Shown one piece after another: positions 1-9,086 of a stretch of 64,000 bases of DNA (position 1 is the first letter of the stretch; every line of letters starts with the position of its first letter). The notes beneath the pieces are model-generated. The model did no database searches and had not been told where the DNA came from. It worked only from the letters and a program-made list of their open reading frames with translations. The stretch is from the NCBI GenBank assembly GCA_038110465.1, contig JAYNJU010000001.1, positions 124,001 through 188,000 of the forward strand, given 5' to 3'. The DNA comes from Marisimplicoccus sp038110465. Its GTDB lineage: Bacteria; Bacteroidota; Bacteroidia; Flavobacteriales; Flavobacteriaceae. The translations under genes and the position numbers were made by a program.

Positions 1-106
1 AATTGAAGAAAATAAAAAGAAACCACTTAAGGTTGGTGGGTTTAGAGCAAGATTACAAAAAGCTTTAGAAGAAGCTGAAAAACAAAAAAAACTTAGAGGT
101 CAATAG
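1..106 (+). CDS. yidC: C-terminal end of a probable membrane protein insertase (partial)
   Basis: Only the last 34 codons are in the window, read in the frame ending at the TAG at 104-106. The peptide is very basic and helical, with the segments GGFRARLQKALEEAE and KQKKLRGQ. Flavobacterial YidC proteins end in a similar Lys/Arg/Gln-rich cytoplasmic tail that is thought to contact the ribosome, which is the reason for the name. The reading frame stops 5 bases before mnmA, so the two are probably co-transcribed. Too little is visible to exclude another protein with a charged tail. Confidence 0.45.
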   Translation, partial: IEENKKKPLKVGGFRARLQKALEEAEKQKKLRGQ

Positions 107-111
107 ATCTT

Positions 112-1302
112 ATGAATAAAAGTAAAGTCGTTGTTGCTTTATCAGGTGGAGTAGATTCTAGTGTTGCTGCTTACCTTTTAAAAAACCAAGGTTATGATGT
201 TATAGGGCTTTTTATGAAAAACTGGCATGATGAAAAAGTCACTATATCTGATGAATGCCCTTGGCTTGAAGATAGTAATGATGCAATGTTAGTAGCTAAT
301 AAACTTAATATTCCTTTTCAAACAATTGACTTAAGTAAAGAATACAAGGAAAAAATAGTAGATTATATGTTTGAAGAATATTCTAAAGGAAATACTCCTA
401 ATCCTGATATTTTGTGTAATAGAGAAATAAAGTTTGATGTTTTTATGAATATTTCACTTTCATTAGGAGCAGAATATGTTGCAACTGGACATTATAGTTC
501 AATCAAAGAAGATAAGTCTCAAGGTTTTTCAAATTATCAACTTATTGCAGGAAAAGATAAGTCTAAAGATCAATCTTACTTTTTATGTCAATTAAACCAA
601 GGTCAACTTAAGAGAATAATTTTTCCATTAGGTGAACTAAAAAAATCTGAAGTAAGAAAAATTGCAAAAGAAAATAATTTAATAACAGCTGAAAAAAAAG
701 ATTCACAAGGCCTGTGTTTTATTGGAAAAGTTAGTTTGCCAGAATTTTTACAGCAGAGATTATCAAAAAAAGAAGGAGATGTAATTGAAATTCCAGCAAA
801 TTCTGATATATATAATTCTAAAAATAAATTTTCAAATGAGATTGAAAGGTTAGACACTTTATCCAAAAGAAAAAATTACTCTAAAAATGATGGAAAAGTT
901 ATAGGTAAACATAATGGAGCTCATTTTTACACTATTGGACAAAGAAAAGGTTTAAACATTGGAGGTTATAAAGAACCTTTATTTATATTATCAACCAATA
1001 CAAAGACTAATGAAATATTTGTTGGAGAAGGCAAACAGCACCCTGGATTATTAAAAAAAGTCTTAAAAGTTAAAATTTCAGAGCTGAATTGGGTAAATAA
1101 TTTGTATAATATATTGAATATAAGTACTTTAAAATTAAAAGCTAGAATAAGATACAGGCAAAAACTTCAAAAAATTAAACTATATCAAAACTCTGACTAT
1201 TTATATGTAGAATTTAAAGATTTTCAATCAGCAATAACGCCAGGTCAATTTTTAGCAATATACCTGAAAAATCAATTAATTGCCTCAGGTGTAATTCTTT
1301 AA
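112..1302 (+). CDS. mnmA: tRNA-specific 2-thiouridylase MnmA
   Basis: MnmA activates U34 of the Lys, Glu and Gln tRNAs with ATP and replaces O2 by sulfur relayed from the Tus/IscS system; it acts in the cytoplasm. The PP-loop motif SGGVDSS lies at residues 11-17. The two catalytic cysteines are Cys102 in LCNREIKF and Cys202 in GLCFIGK. ATGHY (124-128) and YTIGQRKG are further family motifs. At 396 residues it is longer than the roughly 370 of E. coli; the extra part is a Lys/Asn-rich insertion around residues 225-265, as in other Bacteroidota. It follows the preceding gene by 5 bases. Confidence 0.96.
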   Translation: MNKSKVVVALSGGVDSSVAAYLLKNQGYDVIGLFMKNWHDEKVTISDECPWLEDSNDAMLVANKLNIPFQTIDLSKEYKEKIVDYMFEEYSKGNTPNPDILCNREIKFDVFMNISLSLGAEYVATGHYSSIKEDKSQGFSNYQLIAGKDKSKDQSYFLCQLNQGQLKRIIFPLGELKKSEVRKIAKENNLITAEKKDSQGLCFIGKVSLPEFLQQRLSKKEGDVIEIPANSDIYNSKNKFSNEIERLDTLSKRKNYSKNDGKVIGKHNGAHFYTIGQRKGLNIGGYKEPLFILSTNTKTNEIFVGEGKQHPGLLKKVLKVKISELNWVNNLYNILNISTLKLKARIRYRQKLQKIKLYQNSDYLYVEFKDFQSAITPGQFLAIYLKNQLIASGVIL

Positions 1303-1356
1303 GTTTTTTTTTAAAAAAAACATGCATTAATACGTACAATAACCAAAAAAAAATTT

Positions 1357-1364
1357 TAAATTTG
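1357..1364 (+). promoter_or_regulatory. Flavobacterial -7 promoter element of the ribosomal cluster
   Basis: TAAATTTG matches the Bacteroidota sigma-A -7 consensus TAnnTTTG. It lies 32 bases before the rpsL ATG, leaving a leader of roughly 25 nt. The surrounding 21 bp (1347-1367) are identical to the region before the L31 gene at 41147-41167. No TTTG -33 box is evident. This would drive the whole rpsL to rplQ cluster. Confidence 0.65.
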
Positions 1365-1396
1365 CACGCTTTAATAAGGAATTTAATAATTATTGT

Positions 1397-1771
1397 ATGC
1401 CAACTATATCGCAATTAGTTAGAAAAGGTAGGACTTCACAAGTTAAGAAGAGTAAATCTGCTGCTCTAGATAAATCACCTCAAAAAAGAGGTGTTTGTAC
1501 TAGGGTTTATACAACTACTCCAAAAAAACCAAATTCAGCAATGCGAAAAGTTGCAAGGGTAAGACTAACTAATGGAAAAGAAGTTAATGCGTACATTCCT
1601 GGTGAAGGTCACAATCTACAAGAACATTCAATAGTTTTAGTTCGTGGTGGTCGTGTTAAAGATTTACCTGGTGTTAGATACCATATTGTTAGAGGAGCAT
1701 TAGACACAGCAGGTGTAGAAGGGAGACTTCAACGAAGGTCAAAATATGGTGGGAAAAAACCTAAAAAATAA
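1397..1771 (+). CDS. rpsL: 30S ribosomal protein S12
   Basis: S12 sits at the decoding centre of the small subunit and monitors codon-anticodon pairing. The length, 124 residues, equals that of E. coli. The universally conserved TTPKKPNSAMRK segment (40-51) and KDLPGVRYH (88-96) are intact. Lys43, Lys88 and Pro91, classic streptomycin-resistance sites, have the sensitive residues. Asp89 is the site methylthiolated by RimO in other bacteria. It is the first gene of the str-S10-spc-alpha cluster, 94 bases after mnmA and behind its own promoter. Confidence 0.99.
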   Translation: MPTISQLVRKGRTSQVKKSKSAALDKSPQKRGVCTRVYTTTPKKPNSAMRKVARVRLTNGKEVNAYIPGEGHNLQEHSIVLVRGGRVKDLPGVRYHIVRGALDTAGVEGRLQRRSKYGGKKPKK

Positions 1772-1778
1772 ACCATAG

Positions 1779-2255
1779 ATGAGAAAGAAACAATCCAAAA
1801 AAAGAGACCTTATTCCTGATCCTAAATTTAATGATCAATTAGTAACAAGATTTGTAAACAATCTTATGTTTCAAGGTAAGAAGTCAACTGCCTATAAAAT
1901 TTTTTATGATGCTATAGAAATCATTGAAAATAAAAAAGAAACTGACGAAAAAACATCTATAGAGTTGTGGAAAGATGCACTTTCAAATGTAATGCCACAT
2001 GTTGAGGTTCGTAGTAGAAGGGTTGGTGGTGCAACATTTCAAATACCAATGCCAATAAGACCTGATCGTAAAATTTCTTTAGCAATGAAGTGGTTAATTG
2101 CTTCATCTAGAAAAAGAAACGAAAAGTCTATGGCAGTTAAGCTTGCTCAAGAAATTTTAGCTGCTTCAAAAGAAGAAGGGGCTGCTGTAAAAAAGAGGGT
2201 TGACACTCATAAAATGGCTGAAGCGAATAAAGCTTTCTCACACTTCAGATTTTAA
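1779..2255 (+). CDS. rpsG: 30S ribosomal protein S7
   Basis: S7 nucleates folding of the 3' major domain of 16S rRNA and lines the E site. The family signatures VRSRRVGGATFQIP and RPDRK.SLAMKWL are present. Its 158 residues are normal for the short form. It begins 7 bases after rpsL with only AAACCATAG before the ATG, so no Shine-Dalgarno sequence is present. Confidence 0.98.
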   Translation: MRKKQSKKRDLIPDPKFNDQLVTRFVNNLMFQGKKSTAYKIFYDAIEIIENKKETDEKTSIELWKDALSNVMPHVEVRSRRVGGATFQIPMPIRPDRKISLAMKWLIASSRKRNEKSMAVKLAQEILAASKEEGAAVKKRVDTHKMAEANKAFSHFRF

Positions 2256-2263
2256 TTTATATT

Positions 2264-4393
2264 ATGGCTAGAGATTTAAAATTTACAAGAAATATTGGTA
2301 TTGCTGCTCACATAGATGCAGGAAAGACTACCACAACTGAGAGAATTTTATTTTATACAGGTGTTAGTCATAAAATTGGTGAGGTCCATGATGGGGCAGC
2401 TACTATGGATTGGATGGAACAGGAGCAAGAAAGAGGAATTACTATAACTTCTGCTGCTACAACATGTAATTGGAATTTTCCTACTGATCAAGGAAAAACT
2501 ATTGATTCTACAAAATCTTATCACTTTAATATAATTGATACTCCAGGTCACGTTGATTTTACTGTAGAGGTAAACAGATCTTTGAGAGTTTTAGATGGTT
2601 TAGTCTTTCTTTTTTCAGCTGTAGATGGTGTTGAACCTCAATCAGAAACAAACTGGAGACTTGCAGATAATTATAAAGTTCCAAGAATAGGTTTTGTAAA
2701 TAAAATGGATAGACAAGGATCTAATTTTCTTGGCGTTTGTAACCAAGTTATTGAAAAATTAGGTTCTAAAGCTGTACCATTAGTATTAAATATTGGTGAT
2801 GAAGAAGACTTTAAAGGAATTATTGATTTAGTTAAAAATGTCGCAATTGTATGGCATGATGATAACTTTGGATCAACTTTTGATGTAGTAGATATTCCAG
2901 AAGATCTTAAAGATCAATCTGAAAAACTTAGAGGAGAGTTAATTGAAGCTGTTGCAGAATATGACGAGAATCTTTTAGAAAAATATTTTGAAGATCCTGA
3001 CTCTATAACAGAAGATGAGATACACTCTGCATTAAGAGCTGCTACACAAGATATAAGTATTATTCCGATGATATGTGGATCAGCATTTAAAAATAAAGGG
3101 GTTCAATTTTTGTTAGATGCTGTATGTAGATATCTTCCATCTCCTGAAGATAAAGACGCAATAGTTGGAACTAAACCTGACTCAGAAGATCAAATTTCAA
3201 GATTACCCAAAGTTAGTGAACCTTTTTCAGCTCTAGCCTTTAAAATTGCTACTGATCCCTTTGTTGGAAGATTAGCATTCTTTAGAGTTTATTCTGGTAG
3301 ACTAGATGCAGGTTCTTATATACTAAATAATAGATCTGGAGATAGGGAAAGAATTTCTAGAATATACCAAATGCATTCTAATAAGCAAAATGCAATAGAT
3401 TTTATTGAAGCAGGAGATATTGGTGCAGCTGTAGGATTTAAAGATATTAAAACTGGGGATACTTTATCATCTGAAAAAGACCCTATAATATTAGAAAGTA
3501 TGGTTTTTCCTGACCCTGTAATTGGGGTTGCTGTTGAACCAAAAACTAAGGCAGATGTAGATAAACTAGGGTTAGCTCTATCTAAACTTTCTGAAGAAGA
3601 TCCAACTTTTCAAGTTAAAACTGACGAAGCATCTGGTCAAACAATTATTTCTGGAATGGGTGAGCTACATTTAGACATTATTGTAGATAGACTTAGAAGA
3701 GAATTCAAAGTTGAGGTTAACCAAGGTCAACCGCAAGTAGAATATAAAGAATCTTTAACTCAATCTGCCAGCCATAGAGAGGTATACAAAAAACAAACGG
3801 GAGGTAGAGGTAAATTTGCTGATATTGTATTTACAATTGAACCAGGAGAAGAGGGTAAATCCGGTCTAGAATTCGTTAATATGATTAAAGGAGGGAATAT
3901 TCCTAAAGAATATATTCCTTCTGTAGAAAAAGGTTTCAAAGAATCTATGAAAAATGGTCCACTAGCTGGTTTTGAAGTTGATTCAATGAAAGTAACATTA
4001 GAAGATGGTTCTTTTCACCCAGTTGATTCTGATTCTTTATCATTTGAATTGGCTGCAAAATTAGCATTCAAAGTTGCTGCTAAAGCAGCTAAAGCTGTTA
4101 TAATGGAGCCCATTATGAAACTGGAGGTTATTACACCTGAAGAAAATATGGGTGATATTGTAGGAGACTTAAATAGAAGAAGAGGTCAAGTTAATTCAAT
4201 GGATGATAGAGCTGGAGCAAAAGTTGTACGTGGAGAAGTACCATTATCGGAAATGTTTGGTTATGTTACATCTCTAAGAACTTTATCATCAGGTAGAGCA
4301 ACATCAACTATGGAATTTTCTCATTACGCTGAGACACCTTCTAATATATCAGAAACTGTAATTTCAGAAGTAAGAGGTAACACAGCTGATTAA
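2264..4393 (+). CDS. fusA: Translation elongation factor G
   Basis: EF-G is the GTPase that drives tRNA-mRNA translocation. GTP-binding motifs are visible: AHIDAGKT (15-22, G1), DTPGH (92-96, G3) and NKMD (146-149, G4). A roughly 10-residue insertion (about 70-86) precedes the G3 strand, as in other Bacteroidota. Length is 709 residues against 704 in E. coli. It lies between rpsG (8-base gap) and rpsJ (10-base gap). tuf does not follow, so the str and S10 operons are fused without the EF-Tu gene. It is the translocating EF-G because it sits in the ribosomal cluster and has all five domains. Confidence 0.98.
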   Translation: MARDLKFTRNIGIAAHIDAGKTTTTERILFYTGVSHKIGEVHDGAATMDWMEQEQERGITITSAATTCNWNFPTDQGKTIDSTKSYHFNIIDTPGHVDFTVEVNRSLRVLDGLVFLFSAVDGVEPQSETNWRLADNYKVPRIGFVNKMDRQGSNFLGVCNQVIEKLGSKAVPLVLNIGDEEDFKGIIDLVKNVAIVWHDDNFGSTFDVVDIPEDLKDQSEKLRGELIEAVAEYDENLLEKYFEDPDSITEDEIHSALRAATQDISIIPMICGSAFKNKGVQFLLDAVCRYLPSPEDKDAIVGTKPDSEDQISRLPKVSEPFSALAFKIATDPFVGRLAFFRVYSGRLDAGSYILNNRSGDRERISRIYQMHSNKQNAIDFIEAGDIGAAVGFKDIKTGDTLSSEKDPIILESMVFPDPVIGVAVEPKTKADVDKLGLALSKLSEEDPTFQVKTDEASGQTIISGMGELHLDIIVDRLRREFKVEVNQGQPQVEYKESLTQSASHREVYKKQTGGRGKFADIVFTIEPGEEGKSGLEFVNMIKGGNIPKEYIPSVEKGFKESMKNGPLAGFEVDSMKVTLEDGSFHPVDSDSLSFELAAKLAFKVAAKAAKAVIMEPIMKLEVITPEENMGDIVGDLNRRRGQVNSMDDRAGAKVVRGEVPLSEMFGYVTSLRTLSSGRATSTMEFSHYAETPSNISETVISEVRGNTAD

Positions 4394-4403
4394 AAAAAAT
4401 AAT

Positions 4404-4709
4404 ATGAGTCAAAAAATTAGAATTAAATTAAAATCTTACGATCACAACTTAGTAGATAAGTCAGCTGATAAAATTGTGAAAACAGTAAAGACTACAGGTG
4501 CAATTGTAACTGGACCAATTCCTCTTCCTACACACAAAAAGATTTTTACTGTTTTAAGATCACCTCATGTTAACAAAAAATCTAGAGAGCAATTTAAACT
4601 TTGCTCATATAAAAGACTCTTAGATATTTACAGTTCATCTTCAAAAACTGTAGATGCTCTTATGAAATTAGAATTGCCAAGTGGAGTTGAAGTAGAAATT
4701 AAAGTATAA
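4404..4709 (+). CDS. rpsJ: 30S ribosomal protein S10
   Basis: S10 is a head protein of the 30S subunit and also the NusE component of antitermination complexes. Its 101 residues begin MSQKIRIKLKSYDHNLVD, and GPIPLPTHKKIFTVLRSPHVNKKSREQF carries the family core. It opens the S10 part of the cluster and starts 10 bases after fusA, without a visible promoter. Confidence 0.98.
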   Translation: MSQKIRIKLKSYDHNLVDKSADKIVKTVKTTGAIVTGPIPLPTHKKIFTVLRSPHVNKKSREQFKLCSYKRLLDIYSSSSKTVDALMKLELPSGVEVEIKV

Positions 4710-4714
4710 TTAAT

Positions 4715-5329
4715 ATGTCAGGTATAATTGGAAAAAAAATAGGAATGACTAGTATTTACGACGAAAGTGGTAAAAATATCCCTTGTACTGTACTTCAAGT
4801 TGGTCCATGTGTCATCACTCAAATTAAAACTGATGATAAAGATGGATACTCTTCTTTTCAGCTTGGATATGATGAAAAAGTTAAAAATACTACTAAGTCC
4901 TATGAAGGTCATTTCAAAAAAAGTAAATCAAAGCCTATGAGTAAATTAGTTGAATTTAAAGGCTTTGAAGGAGATTATAAATTAGGAGACAAAATAACTG
5001 TTGATCATTTTTTTGAAGGAGAGTTCGTTGATGTATCAGGTTTAAGCAAAGGTAAAGGGTTTCAAGGTGTTGTTAAAAGACATGGGTTTGCTGGAGTAGG
5101 TGATGCAACTCATGGTCAACATAACAGGTTAAGAGCACCAGGATCTATCGGAGCTGGATCTAGTCCATCAAGGGTTTTTAAAGGGATGAGGATGGCTGGT
5201 CAAACTGGAAACTCTAAAGTAAAAGTAATGAATCTTAAGGTTGTTAAAGTAATGCCTGAGGAAAATATATTGATTGTAAAAGGAAGTGTCCCAGGTCATA
5301 ATAATTCTTATATAACTGTTAGAAAATAA
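4715..5329 (+). CDS. rplC: 50S ribosomal protein L3
   Basis: L3 is an early-assembly large-subunit protein that reaches the peptidyl-transferase centre with a long loop. The signatures GKGFQGVVKRHGF and THGQHNRLRAPGSIG, with the central methylated-Gln region, are intact. Length is 204 residues (209 in E. coli). Its stop codon overlaps the rplD start by one base (TAATG), suggesting translational coupling. Confidence 0.98.
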   Translation: MSGIIGKKIGMTSIYDESGKNIPCTVLQVGPCVITQIKTDDKDGYSSFQLGYDEKVKNTTKSYEGHFKKSKSKPMSKLVEFKGFEGDYKLGDKITVDHFFEGEFVDVSGLSKGKGFQGVVKRHGFAGVGDATHGQHNRLRAPGSIGAGSSPSRVFKGMRMAGQTGNSKVKVMNLKVVKVMPEENILIVKGSVPGHNNSYITVRK

Positions 5330-5955
5330 TGGAGCTAAAAATACACAATATTAAAGGTAAAGAAACCGATAAAAAGATAAAGCTAGATAAAGCTATATTT
5401 GGTATTGAGCCCAATGATCATGCTATTTATCTTGATGTAAAACAATACCTTGCAAACAATAGAAAAGGTTTAAGTAAATCGAAAGAGAGAGCTGAAATTG
5501 CAGGAAGCACAAGAAAAATTAAAAAGCAAAAAGGTACAGGTACAGCAAGAGCAGGAAGTATAAAAAACCCTTTATTTAAAGGTGGTGGAACAATTTTTGG
5601 TCCTAGACCAAGATCTTACGATCAAAAAGTTAATAAAAAAGTAAAAAAATTAGCTAGAAAATCAGCTTTAGCCTATAAGGTAAAGGATAATGCTATTTTA
5701 ATTCTTGAAGATTTTAAATTATCTAATCCAAAAACTTCCGATTATTTAAAAATCATTAAGGCTTTTGGATTGGAATCTAAAAAAACTCTTTTAGTTACCA
5801 GTGAGCATAGTAATAATATTTACCTATCATCTAGAAACATAAAGAATTCAAAAGTGATGTTAAATTCGGAGCTTAACACTTATGAAATTACGGATGCTAA
5901 TAACATCCTAATTTTAGAAAGTGCGGTTGAGGGTATTGAGTCAACCTTGAAATAA
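5329..5955 (+). CDS. rplD: 50S ribosomal protein L4
   Basis: L4 lines the exit tunnel of the large subunit with an extended loop. The loop segment KKQKGTGTARAGSIKNPLFKG matches the family, ending in GPRPRSYDQKVNKK. Its 208 residues are normal. In E. coli L4 represses its own operon; no equivalent leader structure could be recognised here. The start overlaps the rplC stop by one base. Confidence 0.98.
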   Translation: MELKIHNIKGKETDKKIKLDKAIFGIEPNDHAIYLDVKQYLANNRKGLSKSKERAEIAGSTRKIKKQKGTGTARAGSIKNPLFKGGGTIFGPRPRSYDQKVNKKVKKLARKSALAYKVKDNAILILEDFKLSNPKTSDYLKIIKAFGLESKKTLLVTSEHSNNIYLSSRNIKNSKVMLNSELNTYEITDANNILILESAVEGIESTLK

Positions 5956-5963
5956 ATTATATT

Positions 5964-6254
5964 ATGGATATACTAATTAAACCAATTTTAACTGAAAAAG
6001 CAACTAATGAGAGTGAGGTAAGAAACTCATATACTTTTCTTGTCTCAAAGGATGCTAATAAGGTTGAAATAAAAAAAGCAATTGAGTCATCATATGGTGT
6101 TTCAGTTGAAAAAGTTAGAACTATGATATATGGAGCTGAGTCTAGAACTAGATATACTAAGAGAGGTATTCAAACTAGTAAGAAAGGATCTTATAAAAAA
6201 GCAATAGTCAAAATATCAGAAGGAGACAGAATTGACTTCTTCGCTAATCTTTAA
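5964..6254 (+). CDS. rplW: 50S ribosomal protein L23
   Basis: L23 forms the docking site for trigger factor and SRP at the exit of the tunnel. The 96-residue protein begins MDILIKPILTEKATNESE, the typical L23 N-terminus, and has the loop region around SRTRYTKRGIQTSKKGSYKKA. The position between rplD and rplB is universal. Confidence 0.98.
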   Translation: MDILIKPILTEKATNESEVRNSYTFLVSKDANKVEIKKAIESSYGVSVEKVRTMIYGAESRTRYTKRGIQTSKKGSYKKAIVKISEGDRIDFFANL

Positions 6255-6256
6255 TT

Positions 6257-7081
6257 ATGCCAGTTAGAAAACTTAAACCAGTAACCCCATCACAAAGATT
6301 CAGAGTTGTTAATGGATTTGATGCTATTACAACTGATAAGCCTGAAAAATCTCTTCTTACTACAAAAAAGAGAACTGGTGGTAGAAATAATCATGGAAAA
6401 ATGACAAGCAAGTATAGAGGAGGAGGTCATAAAAGAAGATATAGAGTTATAGATTTTAAAAGAGATAAATTTGATGTTATAGCAGAGGTAAAATCTATTG
6501 AATATGATCCAAATAGGTCAGCCTTCATATCTCTTGTTGAGTATAAAGATGGTGAAAAAAGATATATTATTGCTCAAAATGGTCTTAAAGTAGGTCAAAG
6601 TGTAATTTCTGGAGATAACGCTACTCCTGAAATTGGAAATGCAATGCCAGTTAGCAATATACCTCTTGGAACAATAATTTCATGTATAGAACTTAATCCT
6701 GGAAAAGGAGCCAGTATATCAAGAAGTGCTGGTTCTTATGCTCAATTAATGGCAAAGGACGGTAAATATGTTACCATCAAACTTCCATCAGGTGAAACTA
6801 GAATGATATTAAATACATGTATTGCAACTATAGGGGCAGTTTCTAATTCTGATAATCAGTTAATTAGATCAGGTAAGGCTGGGAGAAAGAGATGGTTAGG
6901 TAGAAGACCAAGAACTAGACCAGTTGCTATGAACCCAGTAGATCATCCAATGGGTGGAGGTGAAGGTAAAGCATCTGGTGGGCATCCTAGATCCAAGAAA
7001 GGTATTCCAGCTAAAGGATATAGAACTAGATCGAAGAAAAAATCATCTTCAAAATTTATAATTGAAAGAAGAAAAAAGTAA
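6257..7081 (+). CDS. rplB: 50S ribosomal protein L2
   Basis: L2 binds domain IV of 23S rRNA and is needed for subunit association and peptidyl transfer. GRNNHGKMTSKYRGGGHKRR and the C-terminal NPVDHPMGGGEGKASGGHP (with the conserved active-centre histidine) are present. Length is 274 residues, one more than E. coli. The ATG is 2 bases after rplW. Confidence 0.99.
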   Translation: MPVRKLKPVTPSQRFRVVNGFDAITTDKPEKSLLTTKKRTGGRNNHGKMTSKYRGGGHKRRYRVIDFKRDKFDVIAEVKSIEYDPNRSAFISLVEYKDGEKRYIIAQNGLKVGQSVISGDNATPEIGNAMPVSNIPLGTIISCIELNPGKGASISRSAGSYAQLMAKDGKYVTIKLPSGETRMILNTCIATIGAVSNSDNQLIRSGKAGRKRWLGRRPRTRPVAMNPVDHPMGGGEGKASGGHPRSKKGIPAKGYRTRSKKKSSSKFIIERRKK

Positions 7082-7087
7082 AATAAT

Positions 7088-7354
7088 ATGTCTAGATCAT
7101 TAAAAAAAGGACCATATGTTCACCTAAGCTTATTAAAAAAGGTTAATAAGAACATTGAAGAAAATAAAAAAACTGTGATTAAAACATGGTCAAGATCATC
7201 TATGATAATTCCTGATTTTGTTGGACAAACAATTGCAGTTCACAATGGAAGACAGTTTATACCTGTTTATATAACTGAGAACATGGTTGGTCACAAACTT
7301 GGAGAGTTTTCTCCTACAAGATCGTTTAGAGGACATTCAGGAAATAAAAGATAA
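7088..7354 (+). CDS. rpsS: 30S ribosomal protein S19
   Basis: S19 is in the head of the 30S subunit, near the A-site finger, and forms a complex with S13. The start MSRSLKKGPYV and the motif GHKLGEFSPTRSFRGH are diagnostic. Length is 88 residues (92 in E. coli). Its stop overlaps the rplV ATG by one base. Confidence 0.98.
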   Translation: MSRSLKKGPYVHLSLLKKVNKNIEENKKTVIKTWSRSSMIIPDFVGQTIAVHNGRQFIPVYITENMVGHKLGEFSPTRSFRGHSGNKR

Positions 7355-7755
7355 TGGGATCAAGAAAAAGAAATAGTGCAGATAAAATTAAAGAGACAAA
7401 AAAAGATTTAGCATTTGCTAAACTTAATAATTGTCCAACTTCACCAAGAAAAATGAGGCTTGTGGCTGATCAAATTAGGGGTGAAGATATCTCTAGTGCA
7501 TTATCAATTTTAAAATTTAGTCCAAAAGAGGCTTCAAAGAGGCTAGAAAAGCTTTTAGTCTCAGCTATCTCTAATTGGCAATCAAAAAATGAAAACTCAG
7601 ATATTGACTCAGCTCAATTATTTGTTAAGGAAATAAGAGTTGATAGTGCAGGTATGCTTAAAAGAATTAGAACTGCACCTCAAGGAAGAGCTCATAGAAT
7701 AAGAAAAAGGTCTAATCATGTAACTCTAATTCTTTCATCTAAAACAATAAACTAA
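7354..7755 (+). CDS. rplV: 50S ribosomal protein L22
   Basis: L22 lines the exit tunnel with a beta-hairpin. The core NNCPTSPRKMRLVADQIRG and the hairpin region MLKRIRTAPQGRAHRIRKR are conserved. At 133 residues it is about 20 longer than the E. coli protein because of a basic N-terminal extension (residues 1-25) common in Bacteroidota. It is followed directly by rpsC with no spacer. Confidence 0.98.
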   Translation: MGSRKRNSADKIKETKKDLAFAKLNNCPTSPRKMRLVADQIRGEDISSALSILKFSPKEASKRLEKLLVSAISNWQSKNENSDIDSAQLFVKEIRVDSAGMLKRIRTAPQGRAHRIRKRSNHVTLILSSKTIN

Positions 7756-8466
7756 ATGGGACAAAAAACAAATCCAATAGGAAATAGGTTAGGTATTATC
7801 AGAGGTTGGGATTCAAACTGGTATGGTGGTAGAGATTATGGTGATAAGATTGCTGAAGATGATAAAATTAGAAAGTATATATATGCAAGACTTTCTCGCG
7901 CTAGTGTATCTAGTATAATTATTGAAAGAACATTAAAACTTATAATTATTACAATTACTACTGCAAGACCAGGAATAATAATTGGTAAAGCAGGTCAAGA
8001 AGTTGATAAGCTTAAAGAGGAGTTAAAGAAGATTACATCTAAAGATGTTCAACTTAATATTCATGAAATTAAAAGGCCTGAGATTGATGCATTTTTAGTT
8101 GGAAATAGTATTGCAAGACAAATAGAAAATAGAATTTCATACAGAAGAGCTATAAAAATGGCTATAGCTGCAGCTATGAGAATGAATGCTGAAGGTATTA
8201 AAGTTCAGATATCAGGTAGATTGAATGGTGCGGAGATGGCCAGATCAGAATCATATAAAGAAGGTAGAATTCCATTATCAACTTTTAGAGCAGATATTGA
8301 CTACGCAATTGTTGAAGCTCATACTACTTATGGTAGACTTGGTATTAAAGTATGGATTATGAAAGGAGAAGTTTATGGAAAAAGAGAACTATCTCCACTC
8401 GTGGGTATGAAAAAAGCTTCTGGAAATTCAAAAAAAGGTACAAGACAAAGAGAAAGTAAAAACTAA
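7756..8466 (+). CDS. rpsC: 30S ribosomal protein S3
   Basis: S3 lies at the mRNA entry pore and contributes to helicase activity of the ribosome. The KH-domain motif GIIIGKAGQEVDKLKEELKK (about residues 73-92) and the C-terminal LSTFRADIDYAIVEAHTTYG segment are clear. Length is 236 residues, with a Lys/Arg-rich tail. Confidence 0.98.
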   Translation: MGQKTNPIGNRLGIIRGWDSNWYGGRDYGDKIAEDDKIRKYIYARLSRASVSSIIIERTLKLIIITITTARPGIIIGKAGQEVDKLKEELKKITSKDVQLNIHEIKRPEIDAFLVGNSIARQIENRISYRRAIKMAIAAAMRMNAEGIKVQISGRLNGAEMARSESYKEGRIPLSTFRADIDYAIVEAHTTYGRLGIKVWIMKGEVYGKRELSPLVGMKKASGNSKKGTRQRESKN

Positions 8467-8472
8467 CAAGAT

Positions 8473-8892
8473 ATGTTAACACCAAAAAGGACAAAATTCA
8501 GAAAAACTCAAAAAGGCCGAATGAAAGGCATATCTCAAAGAGGTCATACTCTCTCTAACGGTATGTTTGGAATTAAATCCTTAGAATCAAAGTTCTTAAC
8601 TTCAAGACAAATTGAAGCTGCAAGAATTGCTGCTACTAGATATATGAAAAGAGAAGGTCAACTATGGATAAAAATATTTCCAGATAAACCAATCACCAAG
8701 AAACCTCTTGAGGTTAGAATGGGTAAGGGAAAAGGGGCTCCAGAGTATTTTGTTGCAGTTGTAAAACCTGGTAGAATATTATTTGAAGTTTCGGGTGTTC
8801 CAATTACTATTGCTAAAGAAGCATTGAGATTAGCAGCACAGAAATTACCTGTTACAACAAAATTTATTGTTGCTAGAGATTTTGAAGCATAA
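8473..8892 (+). CDS. rplP: 50S ribosomal protein L16
   Basis: L16 organises the A-site side of the 50S subunit. It begins MLTPKRTKFRKTQKGRMKG and contains RMGKGKGAPEYFVAVVKPGR. At 139 residues it is close to the 136 of E. coli. A 6-base gap separates it from rpsC. Confidence 0.98.
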   Translation: MLTPKRTKFRKTQKGRMKGISQRGHTLSNGMFGIKSLESKFLTSRQIEAARIAATRYMKREGQLWIKIFPDKPITKKPLEVRMGKGKGAPEYFVAVVKPGRILFEVSGVPITIAKEALRLAAQKLPVTTKFIVARDFEA

Positions 8893-8894
8893 TT

Positions 8895-9086
8895 ATGAAG
8901 ATAACTGAAATTAGAAATATGACAACTGATGAATTAAATGAGAAGCTACAAGATAGCTCTAAAAAACTATCACAGCTTAAATTTAATAACACAGTACAAA
9001 CTATTGAAAACCCTCTTGAAATTAAGAATTTAAGAAGACAAATAGCAAAATTAAAAACTGTATTAAACGAAAAAAAACAAGATTAA
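8895..9086 (+). CDS. rpmC: 50S ribosomal protein L29
   Basis: L29 is a two-helix protein near the tunnel exit, next to L23. The sequence MKITEIRNMTTDELNEKL and NLRRQIAKLKTVLNEKK show the helical hairpin; 63 residues as in E. coli. It abuts rpsQ with no spacer, the normal order L16-L29-S17. Confidence 0.97.
   Translation: MKITEIRNMTTDELNEKLQDSSKKLSQLKFNNTVQTIENPLEIKNLRRQIAKLKTVLNEKKQD

Noticed and set aside
1303..1325. T10/A8 tract after mnmA as a terminator
   Set aside because: The T and A runs could pair but give a weak AU-only stem with no following T run; not a convincing terminator.
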